Assembly (NCBI RefSeq): GCF_020541305.1
Contig: NZ_CP047396.1
Span: forward strand, 1,110,086 to 1,174,085
Origin: Candidatus Vallotiella adelgis
Lineage (GTDB): Bacteria > Pseudomonadota > Gammaproteobacteria > Burkholderiales > Burkholderiaceae
Length of the DNA: 64,000 nucleotides
Reading direction: 5' to 3'
Below are positions 30,780 to 42,590 of this stretch, piece after piece (within the stretch, counting starts at the first letter, position 1; every line of letters starts with the position of its first letter). A program made the translations under genes and the position numbers. The notes under the pieces were generated by a model. The model worked only from the letters and a program-made list of their open reading frames with translations, ran no database searches and was not told the origin of the DNA.

Positions 30780-31574
30780 TTAGCAGGAATCCTTACAGCT
30801 CCTCCACGCATAGTCGTAGTCAATGATCAGCGGCGCATGATCGCTAAACTTAATATCACGAAAGATCGATGTACACCTCGCTGTTGTAGCAATGCCCGAC
30901 GTTGCAATCTGGTAATCGATTCTCCATCCAACGTTTTTCGCATAAGCCTGAGCTCGATTGCTCCACCACGTGTACTGTTTTGGACGAGAATCTAGTCTGC
31001 GAAAGACGTCTATGTAATTAAGCTCATCAAATACCTTGCTTAACCACGCACGCTCTTGAGGTAGGCACCCAGAGTTCTTTTGATTACTTTTCCAATTTTT
31101 AATGTCGATTTCTTTGTGTACAATATTAATATCACCACAGAGAATTACTTCTCGATTCCGCCGAAGCTCATCTAGATGTACATAAAAATCGTCCATAAAG
31201 AGGTACTTCACTGCTTGTCGCTCTTTACCACTTGAACCTGAAGGTACATAGACTGACACTAGTGACAAATTACCGTAGCGCAGTTCGCTATAACGCCCCT
31301 CATGATCAAACACCTTGCTTCCAAAGCTAGTAATAAACTTATCTGGTTTATGCTTCGTATAAAGTCCAACGCCGCTATAACCTTTCTTCTGCGCATGCAA
31401 GAAATATCCGGTGTAGCCATGCGGCGTAAGAAATCCGGGCATCATATCATCCGGCGAGCACTTAATTTCTTGCACACAGACGATATCGGCGTTTTGTTTA
31501 CTAAACCAGTCAAAAAAGCCCTTCTTTGCGGCAGAACGTATGCCATTTAGATTAGCAGTTATAACTCGTAGCAC
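30780..31574 (-). CDS. xth: Exodeoxyribonuclease III
   Basis: AP endonuclease and 3'-5' exonuclease in base-excision repair. A GTG at 31574, preceded by AAGGA, gives MLRVITANLNGIRSAAKKGF and 264 residues, the family size; an upstream TTG would add an unrelated leader. Catalytic residues of the endonuclease/exonuclease/phosphatase fold are visible: Asn in ITANLNGIR, Glu in VCVQEIKC, the GDINIVHKEIDIKN Asp/Asn pair, GWRIDYQI, and the terminal SDHAPL His. The last ten residues differ from relatives (YAWRSCKDSC) but lie after the catalytic His. Retaining a DNA-repair enzyme is notable in such an eroding genome. Confidence 0.95.
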   Translation of the reverse strand: MLRVITANLNGIRSAAKKGFFDWFSKQNADIVCVQEIKCSPDDMMPGFLTPHGYTGYFLHAQKKGYSGVGLYTKHKPDKFITSFGSKVFDHEGRYSELRYGNLSLVSVYVPSGSSGKERQAVKYLFMDDFYVHLDELRRNREVILCGDINIVHKEIDIKNWKSNQKNSGCLPQERAWLSKVFDELNYIDVFRRLDSRPKQYTWWSNRAQAYAKNVGWRIDYQIATSGIATTARCTSIFRDIKFSDHAPLIIDYDYAWRSCKDSC

Positions 31575-31638
31575 AATTTGTGATTTCCTTGTTGACAGAT
31601 AAGGCAAGAAAGTCCCATCTATATTCAGAACACTCCAG

Positions 31639-31656
31639 AGATTCTCGTGAGAATCT
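31639..31656 (-). terminator. Possible hairpin after gatB
   Basis: AGATTCTC (31639-31646) and GAGAATCT (31649-31656) are perfect inverted copies. It lies between gatB and xth, about 125 bp past the gatB stop, without a U-tract. It could end gat transcription. Confidence 0.3.
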
Positions 31657-31781
31657 GGTTGAATACTGATCCAAAGAATATCGCAGGGTCTAATCTCGAT
31701 AGTGATCCTAGTAGGATTTCAACAAACATCAGGCCGAGATTAATGCTTAAATCTGCTGGTATGCAGCACTAATGTATATGG

Positions 31782-33251
31782 TTAGGACAGCTTTTTTTTC
31801 AGCAGTTCGCTCACTTGTTTCGGATTTGCCCGCTGCTGTGTAACTTTCATCACTTGACCGATCAGCGCGTTAAAAGCTTTGTTCTTGCCGGCGTGGTATT
31901 CGTCGACAAAATGAGGATGAGCGGCGAACACCTCATCTAAGATAGCCCCAAGAGTTTCGCTACTTAATATTTGCCTGAGCCCCTTAGCCTCGATAAGGCG
32001 GTCGGCTGCCGCATCATCGATAGCTTTTTCTTCCCAGATTGTGTAAAAAATCTCTTTACCAATCTTATGCGAGATCGTGCCATCGGCAATCCGAAGAAGC
32101 ACCAATGCTAATTGTGTGGCAGAGACTAACGTCTCTCCAATTTCTAATCTATTGCGGTTTAGTTGAAACGAAAGCTCGCCTATTACCCAGTTTGCAGCCA
32201 TCTTTGCATTCGCAATACCTATTTTAGATACCACTTGCTCGTAGTATACAGCCAGTGCCCGTGATGTAGTAAGCACGCCTGTAGCATAACCAGGTAAACC
32301 ATACTGATTGGTAAAGCGTTTCTTCATTGCGTCCGGTAATTCAGGCAGCGTATGGCGAATCTCTGCGATCCACTCTTTATTTATAATCAACGGCATCAGA
32401 TCTGGATCGGGTAAATAACGATAGTCATGTGCGTCTTCTTTGCTGCGCATCGATCGTGTTTCGCCGTGATTTTCGTCATATAGTCGGGTTTCCTGCACAA
32501 TAGTGCCGCCTTCTTCGATTAACTGAATCTGTCGACTCACCTCATGTTGGATAGCTTCCTCTAAAAACCGAAACGAGTTCAGATTCTTGATTTCTACGCG
32601 CGCACCGAATTCTTTCTCTCCAGGCCTGCGAACTGATATGTTCGCATCGCAGCGAAACGATCCATTTTGCATATTTCCGTCGCAAATATCCAGCCAGACA
32701 ACAAGTGCATGTAGCGCCTTTGCATAGGCTACTGCCTCGGCGGCGCTGCACATGTCTGGCTCAGTTACAATCTCTAGTAGCGGTATACCAGCACGATTCA
32801 GATCGATACTGGTCATTCTAGTAGAATCCTCGTGTACCAACTTGCCAGCATCTTCCTCAAGGTGTGCGCGCATCAATCTAATAGTCTTCTCGTATGTGTA
32901 GCTACTAGTCTTTTTTTTTGCTTCTACTTGGATAGTAATTGAGCCGCCTTGTATAATCGGATACTCATACTGGCTAATTTGGTAACCTCTAGGTAAATCC
33001 GGATAGAAATAATTCTTGCGTACAAATACGCTGCGCGGCGCGATCGGCGCGAAAATCGCTAACCCAAATCGTATTGCTCGCTCAACAGCCCCCCAGTTCA
33101 TGACGGGGAGCGCCCCAGGCAAAGCTAGATCAACTACACAAGCCTGTGTGTTCGGCTCGGCTCCAAAGCGGGTAGAGGCCCCGGAAAAAATCTTAGACTT
33201 AGTAGACAACTGCACGTGTGTCTCTAACCCAATTACTACTTCCCACTGCAT
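31782..33251 (-). CDS. gatB: Asp/Glu-tRNA amidotransferase subunit B
   Basis: tRNA-binding and kinase subunit of GatCAB, which amidates misacylated Asp-tRNA(Asn) and/or Glu-tRNA(Gln) in the cytoplasm. 489 residues: [15 protein letters not shown] start, [53 protein letters not shown], and [33 protein letters not shown] are family landmarks, then the helical tail with [18 protein letters not shown] at the C-terminus. Only 3 bp separate it from the gatA stop. In beta-proteobacteria the complex mainly serves Asn-tRNA formation (established for the group; not visible here). Confidence 0.97.
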   Translation of the reverse strand: MQWEVVIGLETHVQLSTKSKIFSGASTRFGAEPNTQACVVDLALPGALPVMNWGAVERAIRFGLAIFAPIAPRSVFVRKNYFYPDLPRGYQISQYEYPIIQGGSITIQVEAKKKTSSYTYEKTIRLMRAHLEEDAGKLVHEDSTRMTSIDLNRAGIPLLEIVTEPDMCSAAEAVAYAKALHALVVWLDICDGNMQNGSFRCDANISVRRPGEKEFGARVEIKNLNSFRFLEEAIQHEVSRQIQLIEEGGTIVQETRLYDENHGETRSMRSKEDAHDYRYLPDPDLMPLIINKEWIAEIRHTLPELPDAMKKRFTNQYGLPGYATGVLTTSRALAVYYEQVVSKIGIANAKMAANWVIGELSFQLNRNRLEIGETLVSATQLALVLLRIADGTISHKIGKEIFYTIWEEKAIDDAAADRLIEAKGLRQILSSETLGAILDEVFAAHPHFVDEYHAGKNKAFNALIGQVMKVTQQRANPKQVSELLKKKLS

Positions 33252-33254
33252 GCA

Positions 33255-34751
33255 TTAGACTCCTATAGGGGCTTTTTGGCACCAGTCGGTGACACGCTGG
33301 AACGCATCGGCGACTTGTAGCATCCGCGCTTCATTAAAATAGTTGCTAATAATCTGCAGGCCAACCGGCCGCGCTGCATGAGCACCAGTGCCAAAGCCGC
33401 ATGGCACGCTCATACCCGGCAATCCGGCAAGGCTTGTAGACAGCGTATAGATATCCGCTAGATACATTTGCAGTGGATTATTGATTTTCTCGCCCAAGTT
33501 CCAAGCGACGCTCGGAGACACTGGGCCCATGATCATATCGCATTGTGTAAACGCATTCTGAAAGTCTTGCGCAATCATCCGCCGAATCTTCTGAGCCTGC
33601 AGATAATAAGAATCATAGTACCCATGTGATAGCACGTATGTACCGACTAGGATTCGTCGCTTTACTTCAGCGCCGAAGCCCTCTGAGCGTGTCTTCTTGT
33701 ACATGTCTAGTAGATCGCGGTACTCAGTTGCTCGATAACCATAACGTACACCATCAAAACGTGATAGATTTGACGATGCCTCAGCTGAGGAGATTATATA
33801 GTAGACTGGAATCGACAGCTCTGTTTGAGGCAGCGATATATTTACCAGTATTGCACCAAGCTCTTCATATTTTTGAAGAGCCGCATCGATCGCCGCTCTA
33901 ACATCACCCGACAGTCCAGCGCCAAAATACTCTCGTGGTAAACCGATTCGCAAACCGGTAAGCGGGCGGTCGTCGGTACGTGGTGCGGTATCTTGCCACG
34001 GCTTACTAAGATAGCGCGTGTAGTCTTCTGCATCACGTTTCACGCTTGTCGAGTCCCGCGGGTCAAAACCGCTTATCGTGTTTAGCACGAGTGCGCAATC
34101 AGCTGCCCAACGCGCCATCAGGCCTCCTTGGTCAAGCGACGATGCAAATGCGATTATCCCATAACGGGAAACGCGGCCGTAGGTTGGCTTGATACCAGTG
34201 ATACCGGTTAGTGACGCCGGCTGGCGAATTGAGCCGCCGGTGTCGGTGCCGGTAGCGACAGGAACTAGTGCAGCAGCCACTGCAGCGGCTGATCCCCCCG
34301 AGGACCCACCCGGCACCGCATTACGATCCCACGGGTTATGTACTGGGCCGAAAAACGAATTTTCGTTGGATGAGCCCATAGCAAACTCGTCCATATTAGT
34401 CTTGCCTAGAGTGACCATACCTGCTGATGACAGCCGCTTGACAACTGTTGCGTCGAACGGGCTCACATAGTTAGCCAAAATTCGAGAGCCAGCGCTAGAC
34501 TTCCATCCTCGGGTCACGAAAAGGTCCTTGTGCGCAACTGGCAACCCCAGAAGAGGCCCCTTCTCGCCGCGCGCGATCTTCTGCTCGGCTGCCTTTGCAG
34601 CGTCTAGTGTCAGTTGTGGATTGATGTCGAGGAACGCATTTAGCTCATGCTCGTTTTCTATACGTCGCAGGAAGTATTGCGCAAGCTCGAGGGCCGATAT
34701 CTGTTTCGTATCAAGAGCGGTTCGCAATTCGGTAAGGTTTTTCTGATGCAT
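33255..34751 (-). CDS. gatA: Asp/Glu-tRNA amidotransferase subunit A
   Basis: Amidase-signature subunit that releases ammonia from glutamine for the GatB active site. 498 residues. The Ser-cis-Ser-Lys triad is in place: K75 in PVAHKDLF, S150 in [13 protein letters not shown], and S174 in [26 protein letters not shown] and [20 protein letters not shown] are also characteristic. ATG at 34751 gives [16 protein letters not shown]. It is the middle gene of gatC-gatA-gatB with short gaps (24 bp to gatC). Confidence 0.97.
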   Translation of the reverse strand: MHQKNLTELRTALDTKQISALELAQYFLRRIENEHELNAFLDINPQLTLDAAKAAEQKIARGEKGPLLGLPVAHKDLFVTRGWKSSAGSRILANYVSPFDATVVKRLSSAGMVTLGKTNMDEFAMGSSNENSFFGPVHNPWDRNAVPGGSSGGSAAAVAAALVPVATGTDTGGSIRQPASLTGITGIKPTYGRVSRYGIIAFASSLDQGGLMARWAADCALVLNTISGFDPRDSTSVKRDAEDYTRYLSKPWQDTAPRTDDRPLTGLRIGLPREYFGAGLSGDVRAAIDAALQKYEELGAILVNISLPQTELSIPVYYIISSAEASSNLSRFDGVRYGYRATEYRDLLDMYKKTRSEGFGAEVKRRILVGTYVLSHGYYDSYYLQAQKIRRMIAQDFQNAFTQCDMIMGPVSPSVAWNLGEKINNPLQMYLADIYTLSTSLAGLPGMSVPCGFGTGAHAARPVGLQIISNYFNEARMLQVADAFQRVTDWCQKAPIGV

Positions 34752-34775
34752 TGTACGGTTTTCTATGCTTCGGTA

Positions 34776-35075
34776 TTATTCGATAACCTTTGGTACTAGA
34801 TACAAGCCATCTTGCACTAACGGCGCACAGCGCTGGTTATCTTCGCGCCGTACTCGATCAGTCACAACGTCCTGCCGTAATCTGAGCGTGACATCCTCAA
34901 TTTGCTCGATCGGATGCGCAAGTGGCGCAATGCTCGTCGTATCAACTGCCTGTATCTGTTCAATAAGGCTGAAGAACTGGTTAAGTTGATTCAACGTATG
35001 CTTGGCTTCGAGCTGCCCAAGTTCAATGCATGCTAGATGTGCGATATGGTTTACGTCATTAGAAGTCAATATCAT
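34776..35075 (-). CDS. gatC: Asp/Glu-tRNA amidotransferase subunit C
   Basis: Small belt subunit wrapping GatA and GatB. The ATG at 35075 gives a 99-residue protein, [20 protein letters not shown], exactly the family size; the upstream in-frame extension has no counterpart. [29 protein letters not shown] and the end [21 protein letters not shown] match GatC (contacts with GatA). First gene of the gat operon, divergent from mreB with a 346-bp shared upstream region. Confidence 0.94.
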   Translation of the reverse strand: MILTSNDVNHIAHLACIELGQLEAKHTLNQLNQFFSLIEQIQAVDTTSIAPLAHPIEQIEDVTLRLRQDVVTDRVRREDNQRCAPLVQDGLYLVPKVIE

Positions 35076-35310
35076 ATAACTACCCGGAATGTAGAGGAAA
35101 AGTGGGCGAAACATCGCCTGCTTTTCCTCGAATGAGAGCAGATTATAAGGTATCATTAGCAGTTCATTCTAAAATTAGCTACTTGTACTATCATCCTTAA
35201 GTAATGTTCTTCAAACGTGCATACTGCTCCGGCTGGGGAATTCGCGCTACCCAGATACGCTCACTGTTTGCGCCGGGAAAATTTTATTCCGCAGCTTCGT
35301 GACTGCGTAG

Positions 35311-36465
<1,155 letters not shown>

Positions 36466-36507
36466 TTTGACTGCAGTAAACGATATTTTGGGCGTCGACA
36501 ATAGAAT

Positions 36508-37401
36508 ATGAAATATAGTTCGCCGCCCCTATTCAAAAAAGGTTCTTCGGCTCTTGTGCGTTTTTTTGTGTTTGTCAGTCTCGCGCTTATTCTATTAATT
36601 ACCGACGCGCACTTCCAAACGCTTGAAATTATGCGCGAAGTAATCAGAACAGCGCTCTATCCTTTACAACACGCAGCTCTGGTACCGCGAGATCTAATTG
36701 TTAAGGGGGTTGATCTACTCGTCACAACCCATTTATTGCGCAGCGAAAATCAAGCGCTGCATGACAAAAACCTAAAATTATCTATAAATGCATCGAAAGT
36801 AGCCCAATTACTATCAGAGAATGAACATCTACGCAGGCTGCTGCAATTGCAGAAAAATTCAACAATACAGATAATGGCCACAGAGATTTTATATGAAGCC
36901 CGTGATCCATTCACGCAGAAGATAATCATCGCCAGCGGCCGACAGCAGAATGTACAAGCGGGCTCACCAGTGGTAAATGAGCAAGGCGTAATCGGGCAAG
37001 TTACACGCGTTTTCCCGTTACAATCTGAAGTCACATTGCTAACTGATAAAGACCTGGCAGTGCCAGTGCAGGTTGTGCGTACCGGCATTCGAAGCGTAAT
37101 CTACGGCACCCCTAAGGGTGATGTGCTAGATCTGAGGTTCGTCTTAACTAGTGCTGATGTACAAATCGGTGACAAACTTGTGACTAACGGGTTGGACGGT
37201 ATTTATCCGCCTGGACTACCAGTAGCTCAAGTAATTCGAGTTGACCACCAAGAGGATACCACGTTCGCCCGAGTGATTTGCGAGCCGCTAGCGCCCGTAC
37301 GGAGCGCTCGCTATTTGTTGATACTGCACTACGATGCACGCATGCCACCGCACCCTACAGACATAAACACTAGCGAGATAGCAGTTACCACTCAAGAATA
37401 G
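36508..37401 (+). CDS. mreC: Rod shape-determining protein MreC
   Basis: Bitopic inner-membrane protein that links MreB to the periplasmic synthases PBP2/RodA. 297 residues: short cytoplasmic N-terminus MKYSSPPLFKKGSSALVRF, one membrane helix (about 18-36), a coiled coil (about 70-115) and the two beta-barrel domains containing GVIGQVTRVFPLQSEVTLLTDKDLAVPVQV and GDKLVTNGLDGIYPPGLPVAQV. Start supported by family identity. 42 bp after mreB. The tail beyond the beta domains is short. Confidence 0.95.
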   Translation: MKYSSPPLFKKGSSALVRFFVFVSLALILLITDAHFQTLEIMREVIRTALYPLQHAALVPRDLIVKGVDLLVTTHLLRSENQALHDKNLKLSINASKVAQLLSENEHLRRLLQLQKNSTIQIMATEILYEARDPFTQKIIIASGRQQNVQAGSPVVNEQGVIGQVTRVFPLQSEVTLLTDKDLAVPVQVVRTGIRSVIYGTPKGDVLDLRFVLTSADVQIGDKLVTNGLDGIYPPGLPVAQVIRVDHQEDTTFARVICEPLAPVRSARYLLILHYDARMPPHPTDINTSEIAVTTQE

Positions 37402-37486
37402 ATAAGAAACATGCGCAGGAAGTTGTTGAACATGGCACTGTAAAACCCGACCGAGATCCTTCGCTTGCGCGAACTAGAGCATATTC

Positions 37487-37999
37487 ATGAATCGACCCAA
37501 TGATATCCTGCTACCGGCTAATCCGTACTTCATTGCGTTCAGCTTAGCTTCTGCGTTTTTTCTGCATCTACTGCCGTATGAAAAAAGAATAATCGTACCT
37601 GATTTTATTGCGATTGTTCTGCTGTTCTGGAATATGCATCAACCGCATAAAGTCGGCATTGGTATCGCATTCATGCTTGGGTTGTTGATTGACGTACACG
37701 ATGCTAGTCTGCTTGGTGAGCACGCACTTGCTTATACACTGCTATCGTACAGCGCAATTATGATGCAACGGCGCGTACTGTGTCTATCGTTAGGTCAGCA
37801 GATCTTCGTCGTCATGCCGCTGCTAGTAGTCGCGCAGGCCGTGCCTTTCATAATTCAGCTGATAGCTGGCAGCGCGTTTCCAGGCTGGGGACGCTTGTTG
37901 GACAGCTTGGCAAGTGCGCTGCTATGGGCGCCGTCAAGTCTGTTGCTACAGTTACCACAGAAACGTGCAGCCAGCCTCGATGATACGCGATCAATTTGA
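37487..37999 (+). CDS. mreD: Rod shape-determining protein MreD
   Basis: Polytopic inner-membrane component of the elongasome. 170 residues with about five or six hydrophobic helices; NPYFIAFSLASAFFLHLLPY at the N-terminus, PDFIAIVLLFWNMHQPHKVGIGIAFMLGLLIDVHDASLLGEHALAYTLLSY and a last helix near SLASALLWAPSSLLLQLP are typical of beta-proteobacterial MreD. 85 bp after mreC and 25 bp before mrdA. The family is poorly conserved, but position leaves no doubt. Confidence 0.93.
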   Translation: MNRPNDILLPANPYFIAFSLASAFFLHLLPYEKRIIVPDFIAIVLLFWNMHQPHKVGIGIAFMLGLLIDVHDASLLGEHALAYTLLSYSAIMMQRRVLCLSLGQQIFVVMPLLVVAQAVPFIIQLIAGSAFPGWGRLLDSLASALLWAPSSLLLQLPQKRAASLDDTRSI

Positions 38000-38024
38000 T
38001 CGCTTTAACCAAGCCCCTTTAAAG

Positions 38025-39965
38025 ATGACGGAGTTTAATAATCCTCGACAGGCACTGATAAACTTCAAACTTCGCGTAGCCGCCGCTCGCGTGTTCGTAC
38101 TCGCATGCTTCATGATGATTAGCTGTCGGTTTCTATACTTACAGATTTGGAATTATCATAAATATTCACTGCAATCTGATGAAAACCGCATCTCGATTGC
38201 GCCAGTCGTACCAAATCGCGGAATGATTATCGACCGTAATGGTGTGGTACTTGCGAGGAACTACTCGGCCTACACTTTAGAGATTATGCCATCGGCAATC
38301 CATGGAGCATTAGATCCACTCATCGATCGGCTATCGAGTGTAGTCAGTATTAATTCGCGCGATCGCCGACGCTTTAAAAGACGGTATGCAGATTCGAAAA
38401 ACTTTGAGAGTCTACAAATTCGCACGCGACTGACCGACAATGAGGTGGCTCGCTTCACCGCTCAGCGCTACCTATTTCCGGGAGTAGAGGTGCGTACACA
38501 CCTGTTCCGGCAATACCCTCTTGGTACAACTGCGGCACATGTAATTGGCTATATCGGTCGCATTTCACAACGTGACCAAGATCGTATCGATGCGGTCAGC
38601 GAGAAAAATGACCGCGACCCAGAACACTATGATCCTCGGCTTGATGCGAACAACTACAGTGGGACCGACTATATTGGCAAAATTGGCGTTGAGCAGAGCT
38701 ACGAAACTGAGTTGCATGGCGTAACTAACTTCGAAGAGGTCGAGGTAACTGCTGGCGGCCGTCCGGTACGCACTCTGTCACATTCCCGGGGAAGATGTGG
38801 CAACAATTTGCAGCTATCACTCGATATTGACATGCAAAAAAGCGCGGAACAGGCATTTTCAGGAAAGCGCGGTGCACTGGTTGCTATCGAACCGTCAACC
38901 GGTGACGTGCTTATGTTCGTATCGTCACCTAGCTTTGATCCAAACCTATTCGTTGAAGGCATTGATCAACTAACATGGAACGAGCTCAGCACATCACTCG
39001 ACCGACCGCTGATAAACCGACCCCTACGCAGTACCTATCCGCCGGGCTCGACATACAAGCCATTCATGGCGCTATCTGCTCTTGCCACGCATAAGCGGAC
39101 ACCGAACTGGAGCTTTCAGGATCCAGGCTCGTACACATTCGGTGGCCACACATTCCATAATGACGTGCCACAGGGGCAGGGATGGATCGATATGTACCGT
39201 TCGATCGTTGTATCTAACGATACTTATTACTACATGCTTGCACATGATCTTGGCGTCAATACGATTGCAAATTTTATGAAGCAATGGGGATTTGGTCAGC
39301 AAACCGGTATTGATGTCGAAGGTGAGGCACGCGGCGTACTGCCATCTACCGACTGGAAAAAACGTGTTTATCATCAGCCTGAGCAACAGCGCTGGTATGA
39401 GGGCGAGACGATCAGTCTCGGCATCGGCCAGGGCTACAATTCATATACAATGCTGCAACTTGCGCACGCTGTCGCGACGCTGGCGAATAACGGTGTAATT
39501 ATGAAACCACACTTAGTGAAGGCTGTTGTAAACCCCAGCACACACGAATTCCGGCTGACGGCTCCCAAACCTATTGGCTATATTCAGGGTATTACGCAAG
39601 CGGATATCGACGTCATCAAGCATGCAATGAAAAGCGTAATGGATACCCCTTCAGGAACTGCCTACCAAATATTTAGTAACGCATCCTACACGTCAGCCGG
39701 CAAAACTGGTACAGCCCAGGTATTTTCTCTTCAGGGCCAGAAATACCCTACGCATGCGCTAGCCGAGCACCTGCGTGATCATGCGCTGTTCATCGCTTTC
39801 GCGCCAGTCGATCACCCGAAGATTGCACTTGCATTGATCGTCGAGAATGGCGGCTGGGGAGCCCGCGCAGGCGGCCCGATTGTTCGCAGAGTGCTGGATC
39901 ATTACTTAATCAACCGCGTCCAGTCCAATGCTGAAACTACCCCTTCGAAATGCGAGCATCGCTGA
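38025..39965 (+). CDS. mrdA: Penicillin-binding protein 2 (elongation transpeptidase)
   Basis: Cross-links peptidoglycan during lateral growth, working with RodA. The ATG at 38025 gives MTEFNNPRQALINFKLRVAAAR and 646 residues; alternative upstream ATGs would overlap mreD and are not family-like. One N-terminal membrane anchor (about 17-40), the pedestal domain beginning ENRISIAPVVPNRGMIIDRNGVVLARNYSAYTLEI, then the transpeptidase domain with active serine S342 in STYKP, the SND triad at 398-400 and KTGTAQ at 560-565. All catalytic motifs are intact. Beta-lactam target in free-living bacteria. Confidence 0.97.
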   Translation: MTEFNNPRQALINFKLRVAAARVFVLACFMMISCRFLYLQIWNYHKYSLQSDENRISIAPVVPNRGMIIDRNGVVLARNYSAYTLEIMPSAIHGALDPLIDRLSSVVSINSRDRRRFKRRYADSKNFESLQIRTRLTDNEVARFTAQRYLFPGVEVRTHLFRQYPLGTTAAHVIGYIGRISQRDQDRIDAVSEKNDRDPEHYDPRLDANNYSGTDYIGKIGVEQSYETELHGVTNFEEVEVTAGGRPVRTLSHSRGRCGNNLQLSLDIDMQKSAEQAFSGKRGALVAIEPSTGDVLMFVSSPSFDPNLFVEGIDQLTWNELSTSLDRPLINRPLRSTYPPGSTYKPFMALSALATHKRTPNWSFQDPGSYTFGGHTFHNDVPQGQGWIDMYRSIVVSNDTYYYMLAHDLGVNTIANFMKQWGFGQQTGIDVEGEARGVLPSTDWKKRVYHQPEQQRWYEGETISLGIGQGYNSYTMLQLAHAVATLANNGVIMKPHLVKAVVNPSTHEFRLTAPKPIGYIQGITQADIDVIKHAMKSVMDTPSGTAYQIFSNASYTSAGKTGTAQVFSLQGQKYPTHALAEHLRDHALFIAFAPVDHPKIALALIVENGGWGARAGGPIVRRVLDHYLINRVQSNAETTPSKCEHR

Positions 39966-40193
39966 TTGAGCTTAGCGGAATTTATGCCTTAATGCTATCC
40001 CCACTAAACACAGCGGGCACATTTGTGAGAGACGCTGCGGTGAAGCAAATGGTACTTCTAACCTAGAAATTAATCATATAGATAACGTGTCGGCCGCCCA
40101 ACAATCATAAATATAATCCCTATACACTTCTCTCAGACCTATTAGTTGCGCATCGATCCACTACCCCAGCATTTATGCCTATCGGAGCCCTAT

Positions 40194-41324
40194 ATGCTGA
40201 TTAGACGTGCAAAACGGATGTTCTCTGGATTCGACAAGCCGCTTACGCTGCTCGTCTTCTTATTACTATGTCTCGGCCTGCTTACGCTATACAGCGCTAG
40301 CATGAATACATTTGTACGTGTTGAGGAGCAGATCCGTAACATCCTACTGACGCTTGTACTAATGTGGGCAGTCGCAAACGTATCGCCTCAGACGCTGATG
40401 CGTTGCGCTGTGCCAGCCTACTCGTTCGGCGTAGCACTACTTATTGCTGTAGCGCTGTTTGGTGTAACGAAGAAGGGTGCGCAGCGCTGGATTAATATCG
40501 GCGTCGTAATCCAGCCATCTGAAATCCTGAAAATTGCGATGCCACTAATGCTGGCATGGTATTATCAGAGACACGGCGGCATTATATTATGGTACGACTA
40601 TGTAATTGGTCTAATCATTCTAGGAATCCCAGTAGGGCTGATCGCTAAACAGCCAGACTTAGGTACCGCGATCCTGGTATTATCCACAGGATTATTTGTA
40701 ATTTATTTCGCTGGTCTAAGTTTCAGACTAATTGTGCCACTAATGCTAGTATTAGTGGCGGGAATTAGCTCACTAGTAGCAACTGCAGACCGGATTTGCC
40801 TTCCGGATACGCAATGGATTCTGCTACACGACTACCAAAAACACCGGGTCTGCACGCTGCTGAATCCAAGTTCAGATCCGCTGGGCAAAGGATTTCATAC
40901 GATTCAGGCTGTCATTGCGATCGGCTCTGGTGGAGTTTTCGGAAAAGGCTGGCTGAATGGAACACAGGCGCATCTAGAGTTTATCCCAGAAAAACATACC
41001 GACTTTATTTTCGCTGTTTTCTCAGAAGAGTTTGGCCTAGCCGGCAGTCTTGTGCTATTATTTTTGTACCTACTTCTCGTTGCGCGTGGCCTGTACATTT
41101 CGGCCAACGGTGCAACACTGTTCGGTCGATTACTGGCCGGGGCGTTGGCACTATCTTTCTTCATGTATGCTTTCGTCAATATCGGGATGGTCAGCGGTAT
41201 TCTACCTGTAGTAGGCGTACCACTACCATTTATGAGCTATGGCGGAACTGCGCTAATCACACTCGGAATCGCCACTGGAATGATGATGAGCGTGGCGCGA
41301 CAAAAGCGCTTAATGCAAAGTTAA
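40194..41324 (+). CDS. mrdB: Rod shape glycosyltransferase RodA (SEDS)
   Basis: SEDS-family peptidoglycan polymerase paired with PBP2. The ATG at 40194, with GGAG six bases upstream, gives MLIRRAKRMFSGFDKPLTLLV and 376 residues; an upstream TTG at 40146 is less likely. About ten membrane helices. Family marks: GAQRWINIGVVIQPSEILKIAMPLMLAWYY, AKQPDLGTAIL, and the extracellular loop with LNPSSDPLGKGFHTIQAVIAIGSGGVFGKGWLNGTQ and EFIPEKHTDFIFAVFSEEFGL, which carries the conserved Asp of the active site. 228 bp after mrdA, an unusually wide gap for this operon. Confidence 0.97.
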   Translation: MLIRRAKRMFSGFDKPLTLLVFLLLCLGLLTLYSASMNTFVRVEEQIRNILLTLVLMWAVANVSPQTLMRCAVPAYSFGVALLIAVALFGVTKKGAQRWINIGVVIQPSEILKIAMPLMLAWYYQRHGGIILWYDYVIGLIILGIPVGLIAKQPDLGTAILVLSTGLFVIYFAGLSFRLIVPLMLVLVAGISSLVATADRICLPDTQWILLHDYQKHRVCTLLNPSSDPLGKGFHTIQAVIAIGSGGVFGKGWLNGTQAHLEFIPEKHTDFIFAVFSEEFGLAGSLVLLFLYLLLVARGLYISANGATLFGRLLAGALALSFFMYAFVNIGMVSGILPVVGVPLPFMSYGGTALITLGIATGMMMSVARQKRLMQS

Positions 41325-41460
41325 CTATCAAGTAATACACTGTATCAGTATATTATAAGTCTTAGTTATCCTCGTCCGAGGTTCTTAGGGTGTCAATGCA
41401 TGAGTCAGTATGTTTATTCGTGCTGCCAGTGATCATAATAGGACTATACGACTGTTTAGT

Positions 41461-41907
41461 TTAGTCGCGAGTAATATCAGCCCAGCAATTAGGCGTCTCG
41501 TACAAACGTACCTTCACTAGCTGAAGGTTAATGCCGTAGCGTACATTATAGACATGGTCTAGAGTCTCAAATGCTTTAACTGCCAAATTCTCGACGGTCG
41601 GAATCTCGTTTAACACGACTGTCTTGTGCCCGGGCAGTGTATCAACAAAAGAACGGACTATTATATCTTTCTCATAGAGAATCAGCGCGTGATCCCATAC
41701 ACTCACCAAGTGTTCTATCGCTAGCCGCTTCACGTCCGAAAAGTCCATTACCATTCCACGATCTGACGCTCCTACTAAACTAATAAGTCCACCATGCAAG
41801 GTTATTTCTAACACATATCGATGACCGTGCAAATTCCTGCACTGGCTTCGGTGATCTGGAATTCGATGGCCTGCATCGAATTCCAGTTTTCGCGTAATAG
41901 TCAGCAC
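41461..41907 (-). CDS. queD: 6-carboxytetrahydropterin synthase
   Basis: Converts dihydroneopterin triphosphate to 6-carboxytetrahydropterin in the queuosine pathway. 148 residues with zinc ligands in FDAGHRIPDHRSQCRNLHGHRYVLEI (three His) and the catalytic Cys four residues before HGH; WDHALIL, PTVENLAVKAFETL and VRLYETPNCWADI are family marks. Last gene of queC-queE-queD on the minus strand, 18 bp after queE. Confidence 0.96.
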   Translation of the reverse strand: MLTITRKLEFDAGHRIPDHRSQCRNLHGHRYVLEITLHGGLISLVGASDRGMVMDFSDVKRLAIEHLVSVWDHALILYEKDIIVRSFVDTLPGHKTVVLNEIPTVENLAVKAFETLDHVYNVRYGINLQLVKVRLYETPNCWADITRD

Positions 41908-41925
41908 GATAGTCTAACGTCTGGT

Positions 41926-42567
41926 TTAGGGAATGTTCAAGTACTTATGCATTTGAATCGAAAGGCGCCATTTTGGATGCTGTTTACACCAATCTATAGC
42001 TAACTTTGTATTTAGTGTGCGCGATGGACCATCCATCGGTTGCACGAGGAAGTGCTCAAAATCTAGCTGCGCGTAATTCGATAACTGCTGGTTGTCTTGC
42101 GGAATCACGATTTTTAGTTCGTTTCCGTGCTTCACTACGAGAGCTGAACCAGCCTTTGGGCTTACACAAACCCAGTCTATGCCAGGTAGTATTGGCAAAG
42201 TGCCATTAGTCTCGATTGCAATCATGAATTTCTCGCGATGCAGCGCGTCGATCAACGCAGTATCAAGCTGTAACATTGGTTCACCGCCGGTACAAACGAC
42301 AAAACGGTATTGCGCTTCTGTCTCGCCAGATGGCCACAGTAACGCAATTTTCGCTACCAGTGAATTAGCATCACGATATTTTCCGCCGTTCTCGCCATCT
42401 ATTCCAATAAAATCCGTGTCGCAAAATTGACAGATAACATCTGCGCGGTCTTGTTCGCGACCTGACCATAGATTACAACCAGAAAATCGGCAAAACACTG
42501 CTGGTTGACCAGTATTGGCACCTTCTCCTTGTAATGTGTAAAAAATTTCCTTGACTGAGTACGTCAT
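41926..42567 (-). CDS. queE: 7-carboxy-7-deazaguanine synthase
   Basis: Radical-SAM ring-contraction enzyme making 7-carboxy-7-deazaguanine from carboxytetrahydropterin. The ATG at 42567 gives MTYSVKEIFYTLQGEGANTG and 213 residues; the in-frame TTG upstream overlaps queC and is not favoured. The cysteine cluster is in FCRFSGCNLWSGREQDRADVICQFCDTDF, the extended cluster spacing found in the proteobacterial QueE type; CTGGEPMLQ is the SAM-contact motif and QPMDGP lies near the end. It lies 23 bp after queC. Confidence 0.95.
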   Translation of the reverse strand: MTYSVKEIFYTLQGEGANTGQPAVFCRFSGCNLWSGREQDRADVICQFCDTDFIGIDGENGGKYRDANSLVAKIALLWPSGETEAQYRFVVCTGGEPMLQLDTALIDALHREKFMIAIETNGTLPILPGIDWVCVSPKAGSALVVKHGNELKIVIPQDNQQLSNYAQLDFEHFLVQPMDGPSRTLNTKLAIDWCKQHPKWRLSIQMHKYLNIP

Positions 42568-42590
42568 CTCACTGTCTTGCCCTAAAAGGG